Positions 1-5,268 of a DNA stretch of 5,268 nt are shown here, piece after piece. The DNA is taken from contig JABDKS010000267.1 of the NCBI GenBank assembly GCA_013002105.1, positions 1 through 5,268 of the forward strand, read 5' to 3'. A model generated the notes under the pieces. It searched no databases, had not been told where the DNA came from, and saw nothing but the letters and a program-made list of their open reading frames with translations. This stretch comes from Pirellulaceae bacterium (GTDB taxonomy: Bacteria > Planctomycetota > Planctomycetia > Pirellulales > Pirellulaceae). Numbering within the stretch: the first letter of the stretch is position 1; each line of letters opens with the position of its first letter. A program made the position numbers and the translations under genes.

Positions 1-1568
1 ATGGACATCCGTGTTTCGGCATCACCGTCGCCGGGCAATGCACGCAGCAAACTGTGAATGGAAAGTGGATGGCCGATCAGCGGTTCCGACCGCAGGACTG
101 CCTCCACTTTAGCAATCACCGTCACAATTTCGCCCGAACCCTCAGCGACATCCGGAAAACCGACGCTGACATTAGCAGTTTCCATGCCTCCAAACTGTTT
201 ATCAATGTGGGCGAGTGCTTGTGCCGGTTCGCTGGACGCCGCCAAGTTACTCGTCAGCCTCTCGTCGGGACGCAACATCAGCGTGGTGACCGCAAGCACC
301 AATGTGCTGACGATCGCAACCCAACTGATCAGGCGGTAACGTTCTAAGACAAAGTCAATGATTCCGGTGATTCGTTCCAGGTTTTTGTCGACCAAATTTG
401 TCCCGTAACCAGCATGGACACGCCGTCCCAGTGGACTGGCGCACGCCAGCGGAATGACGGTGATGACAGCGATGAACGTCGTCAGCACTCCGATCACACA
501 GCAGTAACCAAATTCACGAACGATTTCGTGGTGAGCCAAAACCAACGATCCAAATCCGATCGCGGTCGTAAACGATGTCAACCAGCACGCCAAACCGACT
601 TCGCGAATCGATATTCGCGCCGCGTCGGTCGCCGACAACCCGGCAGCGCGATGCTTGCGGATGTGTACCATCATATGCACGCCGTCGGTGAATCCGACCA
701 TGCACAAGAGGACGGGGACAATGACGGTATTAAACGGGTTATCGTTCCAACCCAAGAAATGAAAGATGCCGAGTGTCCAAAACACACCCATCGCCGGAGC
801 AAGTCCAACAATCAACACGGCCGACAATCCTCGAAACAGAATGAACGCGACCGTCAGCGCGATGGAATAGCCAATGATTTGGTATTTGATTTCGTTGCTG
901 CGATTGGACGCCGCGCGGCTCAAACGTACCGGGACGTTGCCGGTGACGCGAAACTGTATCTTGACGTTCGGATGATCGGCAACCGCAGCATTGGCGGCGT
1001 CCCGAAGTGCGTCGGTACAGTCGGCGTCGTCGTGGATATACATCCAATCAATATTCACCATCAGCAACATTGTTTTTGCATCCGGCGACAACAATTGGCC
1101 GACGACCAACGGATGCTCTAACGCACGCTTCTTGGCGGCATCAAATCGGTTTTTCGATGCGTTTTTGCGAGGCAGAATGGGCTCGGCCAATCCAAAGATA
1201 TTCATCATCGGCGCCCGATCCATCCACAGCAAACTGTCAACCTGCGGTAACGCTTCGATGGCGGCTACCGCGTCGCGAATCGCTTCGGCACCCTCGGGCG
1301 TAAAGAAATCGTCCGAGTCAGCAACGACAATAACCGATCCTGTGTCCACTTGAATCGGATCCACATTCGCCGGCGGACGACGAGGCGGCGGTGAATCTTC
1401 ATTCGATTGCTCCGCCGTTACCTGTTGCCGCGGAACCGCATCGGGCATCAACAAAGTGGGATCGTAGTGACCTATCGCAGTGACAACGGTCATCGTGATC
1501 ACCAATGCAAAGGAGATCCAACGATGGTCGATGATCCAATCGGCAAGTCGCCCGAATTGGTTGAACAC
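1..1568 (-). CDS. RND/MMPL-superfamily transporter, N-terminal 522 residues (3' end outside window)
   Basis: This is an integral inner-membrane protein of the RND superfamily (MMPL/HpnN-like 'predicted exporter' type), which normally moves lipids or other hydrophobic molecules using the proton gradient. Translation gives one membrane helix (about residues 17-34), a large periplasmic loop (35-227), then a helix bundle at about 229-246, 248-270, 281-300, 328-346 and 353-375. A further helix at about 412-431 opens the second half, followed by the start of a second periplasmic loop, so this is the classic duplicated layout. The fourth helix carries VGFTDGVHMM; D295 sits where RND/MMPL proteins keep the proton-relay Asp (GxxDyxxH-like). 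Residues 52-75 form a Pro- and acid-rich linker. The start chosen is GTG 1568, just before TM1, with a weak GGAA eight bases upstream. The frame stays open upstream, so TTG 1661, overlapping the preceding gene, is an alternative. It lies 71 bp after the redox gene. The substrate is unknown. The frame has no stop or shift. Confidence 0.88.
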   Translation of the reverse strand, partial: MFNQFGRLADWIIDHRWISFALVITMTVVTAIGHYDPTLLMPDAVPRQQVTAEQSNEDSPPPRRPPANVDPIQVDTGSVIVVADSDDFFTPEGAEAIRDAVAAIEALPQVDSLLWMDRAPMMNIFGLAEPILPRKNASKNRFDAAKKRALEHPLVVGQLLSPDAKTMLLMVNIDWMYIHDDADCTDALRDAANAAVADHPNVKIQFRVTGNVPVRLSRAASNRSNEIKYQIIGYSIALTVAFILFRGLSAVLIVGLAPAMGVFWTLGIFHFLGWNDNPFNTVIVPVLLCMVGFTDGVHMMVHIRKHRAAGLSATDAARISIREVGLACWLTSFTTAIGFGSLVLAHHEIVREFGYCCVIGVLTTFIAVITVIPLACASPLGRRVHAGYGTNLVDKNLERITGIIDFVLERYRLISWVAIVSTLVLAVTTLMLRPDERLTSNLAASSEPAQALAHIDKQFGGMETANVSVGFPDVAEGSGEIVTVIAKVEAVLRSEPLIGHPLSIHSLLRALPGDGDAETRMS

Positions 1569-1578
1569 GAACGAGGTT

Positions 1579-1629
1579 CCGATTTGAAAAGAAAAATGCG
1601 GGTCGGCAGCGAGAAGAATACGAAATCGG
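1579..1629 (-). repeat. Inverted repeat in leader of the transporter gene
   Basis: CCGATTT (1579-1585) and AAATCGG (1623-1629) are perfect complements separated by 37 bases, between the redox gene stop (1640) and the proposed GTG start (1568). The match continues as GTTCC/GGAAC with a four-base slip. In the transcript the stem would cover the weak GGAA ahead of the GTG. The long loop makes this a modest structure, and chance is possible. Confidence 0.3.
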
Positions 1630-1639
1630 TCGGAACTAA

Positions 1640-3682
1640 CTATTCGTTCAGAAATCGCCAATAGGCGTTCTCGCGCACTTCAGCTCGCGAAATCACGCCA
1701 TCCGAGTCCGATTCGAGCGACCAAAAATGAAACAACCGAACACTATGGGGCAGTTCGTGCTGCGACAAGTACCCGTCCGAGTTTCGGTCCAGCCGCGCCA
1801 TGTATTCATTGGTGTACGCGTCGGCCCGTTTTGCCGCACGCTCCTCTCTCTGCTTGAGCATTTCTGCACGTTCGGTTGACTCAGTTGCCGTGGGCGTATC
1901 ATCCCCCGGTGATGCCAATCCTATCGTGGCCGGATCGCGCGGCTTCGCTACGGCGACGAAAACGACAGCCATCTCTTGCCAAGTTTGATCACCCCAAGAC
2001 ACGTATTCGTTCGGATCGGGGTTGAAGGGATTGTCAGCTGAGTTGTCAAACGTCGCTTGGAATCCAATACGCCGCACCGAACGAAGCGGGATGGGATCTG
2101 ATAACTCGTAGTTGTGTTGCCAGTTGAAGTCATAATGTGGCACCTTCAACACCGTCTGTGTCCCCGAATCAGACTCCACATTCAACTCAAACGATTTGCC
2201 ACGCAAGTGCATGTGCGGCATGATCGACAACAGTTCGCCATCTCGCGGGTAACGTTCCACGGTGGACGCAATTTGATGATCGGCCTCGTGTGGCGGAATC
2301 TCGAACTCTTGCTCGATGCCACCGATCGCGTAAACCTCGTGGGTGATCGTGGCTTGATCGGCGAACAACAGTCCAACCCGTGTCTGGTCGAGTGTCGGTT
2401 TTCCATTGGGTGTGTAATGCATTTGCATGACAATCCGCGATCCAGCTGGGATCCGGCGTGCGTAACCGGCCGGCAATGGCGACACAAACTGTCCAGGCAC
2501 ATAACCTGCCAGCATTCCGAAGCTACGGAAATCCGATCCGTCCGGCGGTCGAATGAACGCGATGCAGTGATGCACCACACTGCGGTCACCGGGAATGATC
2601 TCAGCAGCAGTAACCCACTTGTCTTCGGTGAATTTCGGATCGATGACAAAATACTGATACTCCACCGTTCCATCAGCGGGCACTGCAAACGGCTCTTTGT
2701 GCATCGCAAAAACCGCATCGGGTTGGCGAGGCAAACGCCACCCGGAAAGCCGCTCGACCGGCATTGGCAGTTGGTCCGGGTCGCCATAAGGCATACCGGC
2801 ATCCACCCAGTCGCGGATCAACTGCTTGTCCTGGTCCGACATATGTCGCTCATTCGCAAACGAACCGTGTTCGGGACTCGCATGCCATGGCGGCATTCGA
2901 TGATCATCAATGACCTCGATCATCATCTCGCCCCACCCCACCACTTCGCTGTAATCTTCCAACGAAAACGGACCAATTTCGTCAATGCGGTGACACTCGA
3001 TACAGTGTCGCTGCAAAACACGCGAGATCTGGTTGCAGTAATCGACTTCGCTATCCGACTGTGGGACCATGCGTGGCAACGAAATCAAACATCCAACGGC
3101 CGTTGTCACAGGGATCGAGACCGCTTCGCCAGCGATCAATTGGTCTAATGCCGCGCGTAGATCGTGAACGCTTGCTTCGCTTCGAGCCACGCCGACTTGA
3201 TACTGGTCGTCGATCCGTCCGCGATAGCGAATCCTCCCTCCGCGGTCGACAACAATGACTTCCGGGGTACGCGTCGCGCCGACATTCATCGCAACCGAGC
3301 GATCAAAATCTTTGGCCATCGGGAACGTCAGCGAGTGCTCGCGAGCATACTGCTGCAATTCCGCCATCGAATCTTGCACGTTACTGTTGATTCCAACAAA
3401 ACGAACGCCCTTGTCCGCATACGATTGCGACATTCGCTGTAGCCGCGGCCCGTAGACTCGTGCGAGCGGGCACTCGGTCCCAAGGAAACACAAGACGTGA
3501 TACTGCACATCGATATGCGTCGAGAGCGTCACCGTTGTGCCATCGATCCCCGGCAACGAAAATGTTTTGACTTTGCCAATCGCTGCAACCGGAGCCTCAG
3601 CCAAGGCGGTGGCAGACGTGCCGAGCGAGACAATGCACAACGAGATAATGCACAACGAGATAATTTGCAGAGAACGGATCAT
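1640..3682 (-). CDS. Exported fusion protein: thioredoxin-like + c-type haem + copper type II monooxygenase-like + EF-hands
   Basis: Numbering follows a 682-residue reading from TTG 3688; the ATG at 3682 is residue 3 and is the preferred start. A Sec signal peptide (about 3-30, ALA cleavage site) is followed by a peroxiredoxin/TlpA-like domain (about 35-190) with a single TEC motif cysteine (C73) and cis-Pro P142. A cytochrome-like segment (about 215-300) has CIECH (C229, C232, H233) and a downstream MPPW (M265, possible second haem ligand). Next is a domain like ascorbate-dependent, peptidylglycine monooxygenase-type copper enzymes: HH 373-374 and H424 (CuH-type site), HMH 492-494 and QEM M573 (CuM-type site). 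A charged helix (about 605-630) leads to two EF-hand loops, 634-645 (canonical DxNxDG) and 659-670 (E first). It should act in the periplasm or on the outer face, binding haem, copper and calcium. Such fusions are familiar in planctomycetes, but the substrate is unknown. No clear Shine-Dalgarno is visible. Confidence 0.93.
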   Translation of the reverse strand: MIRSLQIISLCIISLCIVSLGTSATALAEAPVAAIGKVKTFSLPGIDGTTVTLSTHIDVQYHVLCFLGTECPLARVYGPRLQRMSQSYADKGVRFVGINSNVQDSMAELQQYAREHSLTFPMAKDFDRSVAMNVGATRTPEVIVVDRGGRIRYRGRIDDQYQVGVARSEASVHDLRAALDQLIAGEAVSIPVTTAVGCLISLPRMVPQSDSEVDYCNQISRVLQRHCIECHRIDEIGPFSLEDYSEVVGWGEMMIEVIDDHRMPPWHASPEHGSFANERHMSDQDKQLIRDWVDAGMPYGDPDQLPMPVERLSGWRLPRQPDAVFAMHKEPFAVPADGTVEYQYFVIDPKFTEDKWVTAAEIIPGDRSVVHHCIAFIRPPDGSDFRSFGMLAGYVPGQFVSPLPAGYARRIPAGSRIVMQMHYTPNGKPTLDQTRVGLLFADQATITHEVYAIGGIEQEFEIPPHEADHQIASTVERYPRDGELLSIMPHMHLRGKSFELNVESDSGTQTVLKVPHYDFNWQHNYELSDPIPLRSVRRIGFQATFDNSADNPFNPDPNEYVSWGDQTWQEMAVVFVAVAKPRDPATIGLASPGDDTPTATESTERAEMLKQREERAAKRADAYTNEYMARLDRNSDGYLSQHELPHSVRLFHFWSLESDSDGVISRAEVRENAYWRFLNE
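3620..3664. repeat. 15-bp in-frame tandem repeat in signal peptide of redox gene
   Basis: Two identical 15-bp units (3635-3649 and 3650-3664; plus-strand GCACAACGAGATAAT) lie head to tail. A degenerate third unit at 3620-3634 matches at 11 of 15 positions. Read on the minus strand in the gene frame they encode the repeated hydrophobic string IISLC-IISLC-IVSLG in the h-region of the signal peptide. Because the unit is a multiple of three, gain or loss of one copy lengthens or shortens the hydrophobic core by five residues without breaking the gene. Confidence 0.9.
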
Positions 3683-3782
3683 TCGCAACGCAAGGATCGT
3701 GAAGTGGAGCGGTTAACCGTCATTATGACCGTTTGCGTCACGAGATAAAGGGCAGCCAGGATCGGCTGTATCGTCCAAACCG
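3683..3782 (-). promoter_or_regulatory. Intergenic leader of the redox gene with short palindromes
   Basis: This 100-bp gap holds a perfect palindrome CGGTTAACCG (3710-3719) touching an interrupted one, GTCAT-T-ATGAC (3719-3729). Reading on the minus strand, CATAAT (3727-3722) resembles a -10 element, but no matching -35 lies at a proper distance. The gap is long enough for a promoter and operator, and the palindromes would sit over such a promoter. Which protein, if any, binds is unknown. Confidence 0.25.
3753..3768 (-). terminator. Weak hairpin downstream of the serine hydrolase, possible terminator
   Basis: Fifteen bases past the hydrolase stop, CAGCC and GGCTG form a five-base-pair stem around a six-base loop. 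On the minus strand it is followed by CCCTTTAT, a short and imperfect T tract. The stem is short, so this may be a weak or non-functional terminator. Its only support is position: it lies in the sole sizeable gap between the isomerase/hydrolase pair and the redox gene. Confidence 0.3.
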
Positions 3783-4940
3783 CTATTTCGTCTCACCCAC
3801 AACCGATGCAATTTTGCCCGCAAGCGTATTGACGTTTCCCTTGCCGTCGGGATGCAGTCGCGTACTGAGAAAGATAAACACCAGGTCCTTGTCCGGGTCG
3901 ATCCACAGCACCGTTCCAGTAAAACCACCGTGACCAAACGCCGCATCGGAAAACGACGTGCCACGATTACTGGAATACGGTGAACGGTGATCCCAACTGT
4001 AGGTACGCGTGCCACGCAACACGTCGCGCGGCTGGATCATCTGTTCGTACGTCGACGGAGAAAATAATTTCGTGTTTGCATCGGATCCGCGTGATAGCAT
4101 CACGCGACCGTATCGCACCAAGTCCGCCGCGGTCGAGAAAACACCGGCATGACCGGCGACGCCGTCCAGCAAATGAGCCCGTGGGTCGTGCACGACACCC
4201 TTGATCCAGTCACCGTCGCGTTGCTGCGTCGCAGCGGCGCGCACTCGTAACTTGGGTACAGGGTTGTACGTCGTCTCACGCATCCCCAACGGTTCAAAAA
4301 TCGTTTCGCGCGCGAACGCGTCCAACGGCTTGCCGCTGACCTGCTGGACGAGTTTTCCCAATACGATGAATCCAACATCGCTATATGCAAACTTCGTACC
4401 TGGCGGTGCTCGCAATTTCAAGTCGCATATCTGTTGCCACGCGAGCGCCGCGCCCTGTTGATAATCACTCAACGGGTTGTCTGGGATCAGGCCGCTGGTG
4501 TGGAGTAGCAACTCCGCGACCGTGATCGATTCCTTGCCGTGTTGACCAAACTCGGGTAGGTATCGAGCCACGGGTTGACCAACGTCGATCTTGCCTGCGT
4601 CGACCAATGTCATGATTGATGTGCCCGTTGCCAGCGGCTTGGTGATGGACGCGAGATCAAAAACCGTTTCCAGCGTCATCGGCTCGGTGTGCGGCAGAAC
4701 CTGACGATCGCCAAACGACTGTGCGTAAAGAATCTGCTCGCTCGATGCGACCACCACGACTGCACCAGGAGTCTGGCCCGATTGGATTGCGTCGTTGACC
4801 AAGTTGGCGATCGTGGGATACCGCGACTGCCCTGTCGCGACGAGATCCGAATCCGAATACGCGATCGGGCCGAACCACGCCAGCGCGGCGAACGCCATCG
4901 CATTAGCCATGCGAACCGATGAAGGGAAACTTTTCGACAT
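3783..4940 (-). CDS. Secreted serine hydrolase, beta-lactamase/class C PBP-like (COG1680 type)
   Basis: This 385-residue protein has an N-terminal export signal (R10, hydrophobic stretch about 11-27). It shows the three active-site motifs of the serine beta-lactamase/DD-peptidase fold: S98-I-T-K101 (nucleophile Ser and general-base Lys, in DLASITKP), Y186-S-D188 (the YxN position, here with Asp), and H337-G-G in FGHGGFTGT, replacing KTG. LLHTSGL (145-151) and GVAGHAGVFSTAADL (about 260-274) are typical of the subgroup that includes Bacillus subtilis AmiE (YbbE), an N-acetylmuramyl-L-alanine amidase, and hydrolase domains fused to GH3 enzymes. A role in peptidoglycan-fragment or ester hydrolysis outside the cytoplasm is therefore plausible; true beta-lactamase activity is less likely. 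The ATG at 4940 shares its A with the TGA of the upstream isomerase (TGATG), favouring this start over the open-frame extension towards 5213. The length is normal and the gene looks intact. Confidence 0.93.
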   Translation of the reverse strand: MSKSFPSSVRMANAMAFAALAWFGPIAYSDSDLVATGQSRYPTIANLVNDAIQSGQTPGAVVVVASSEQILYAQSFGDRQVLPHTEPMTLETVFDLASITKPLATGTSIMTLVDAGKIDVGQPVARYLPEFGQHGKESITVAELLLHTSGLIPDNPLSDYQQGAALAWQQICDLKLRAPPGTKFAYSDVGFIVLGKLVQQVSGKPLDAFARETIFEPLGMRETTYNPVPKLRVRAAATQQRDGDWIKGVVHDPRAHLLDGVAGHAGVFSTAADLVRYGRVMLSRGSDANTKLFSPSTYEQMIQPRDVLRGTRTYSWDHRSPYSSNRGTSFSDAAFGHGGFTGTVLWIDPDKDLVFIFLSTRLHPDGKGNVNTLAGKIASVVGETK

Positions 4941-5268
4941 CAAGCGAGATCCAAAACCGTGTTCATTTGCGATGCGATCTCGGCAAGCCGTTCTTCGTCG
5001 CCGCCTTTTACTTCTGCGGTCGCCCAGCCTCGAAAATCGATTCGCCCAAGTTGCTCGCGCACCTTCGACCATTCGATACTCCCCTCTCCAAGCGGCTTGG
5101 CAAATCCCGCCCGCATTCCTTCCTTCATCGCGATTTGCAGGTCGTACTCTTTGATGTCCAGTTTCTTGGCGCGTTTGCCAATGACTTCTAACCAGTGCTC
5201 CGGCCAACCCCATCGCACAACATTGCCGACGTCAAAATAAATACCCACCATCGGATGGTCGATTTCAT
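4940..5268 (-). CDS. Sugar phosphate isomerase/epimerase-like TIM-barrel protein, C-terminal 108 residues (5' end outside window)
   Basis: This is the C-terminal part of a xylose-isomerase-like (AP endonuclease family 2 fold) TIM barrel. Members are cytoplasmic metal-dependent sugar or sugar-phosphate isomerases and epimerases. Landmarks, numbered from the first whole codon at 5266: YFDVGN (10-15) with metal-ligand-type D12; LDIKEY (36-41), equivalent to the usual HxKD strand; LGEGSIEW (59-66); and GWATAEVKGGD (80-90) with E85, the expected last metal-ligand Glu. The frame is open to the right edge, so the ATG at 5251 is internal and not the start. The position usually held by a metal-binding His in HxKD is Asp (D37). 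The stop codon overlaps the next gene's ATG by one base, so the two are coupled. The N-terminal half and the substrate cannot be judged. Confidence 0.9.
   Translation of the reverse strand, partial: EIDHPMVGIYFDVGNVVRWGWPEHWLEVIGKRAKKLDIKEYDLQIAMKEGMRAGFAKPLGEGSIEWSKVREQLGRIDFRGWATAEVKGGDEERLAEIASQMNTVLDLA

Noticed and set aside
414..1121. 235-codon open frame on the plus strand
   Set aside because: It lies opposite the transporter gene, has a low-complexity polar composition and no motif; it is a shadow of the membrane protein frame.
2114..3148. 344-codon open frame on the plus strand
   Set aside because: It is fully antisense to the redox fusion gene, is rich in Arg and His with no recognisable domain, and arises from the codon bias of the opposite strand.
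3620..3664. CRISPR-like or mobile repeat
   Set aside because: The 15-bp units are contiguous with no spacers and lie in a coding frame, so they are a simple tandem duplication.
3615..3665. Lipoprotein signal in the redox protein
   Set aside because: The cysteines in the signal follow Ser-Leu, not a small residue as a lipobox needs, and a normal ALA cleavage site follows.
3683..3688. TTG start at 3688 for the redox gene
   Set aside because: It is only two codons before an ATG and has no better ribosome site; the ATG at 3682 is simpler.
4941..5213. N-terminal extension of the serine hydrolase by 91 residues
   Set aside because: The extension is an out-of-frame reading of the isomerase gene, Arg-rich and without a fold. 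The export signal begins at the ATG at 4940.

Overview
All genes that can be supported in this window lie on the minus strand and read from high to low coordinates. In transcription order they are: the C-terminal part of a TIM-barrel sugar isomerase/epimerase (enters at the right edge), a complete secreted serine hydrolase of the beta-lactamase/PBP-like family, a complete multidomain periplasmic redox protein, and the first 522 codons of an RND/MMPL-type membrane transporter (leaves at the left edge). Open frames on the plus strand, some several hundred codons long, are antisense shadows of these genes.

Organism: the base composition is moderate, a little over half G+C by eye. Recognisable Shine-Dalgarno sites are weak or absent. 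The redox protein joins a thioredoxin-like domain, a CxxCH haem site, a copper monooxygenase-like domain and EF-hands. Together with the 'LDIKEY' type of sugar isomerase, this suggests a planctomycete, perhaps a Rhodopirellula-like Pirellulaceae. That is an inference from protein style; no marker gene is present.

Layout: 4940-5268 is the isomerase C-terminus. Its TGA shares one base with the ATG of the serine hydrolase (3783-4940), so these two are almost certainly co-transcribed and translationally coupled. A gap of about 100 bp (3683-3782) follows, with a weak hairpin and short palindromes; it is the only plausible place in the window for a terminator or promoter. Next comes the redox fusion protein (1640-3682), whose signal peptide core is built from a 15-bp in-frame tandem repeat. 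After 71 bp containing a long-range inverted repeat, the transporter begins, probably at GTG 1568.

Function: the three exported or membrane proteins act at the cell envelope. The isomerase/hydrolase pair would fit sugar or amino-sugar (possibly muropeptide) salvage. The redox protein carries all the side chains expected for two copper sites, one c-type haem and a peroxiredoxin-like cysteine, so it may be a genuine copper oxygenase fed by its own electron-transfer module. Its substrate, and any link to the transporter, cannot be read from the sequence. No RNA gene, CRISPR array, insertion sequence or phage gene was seen.
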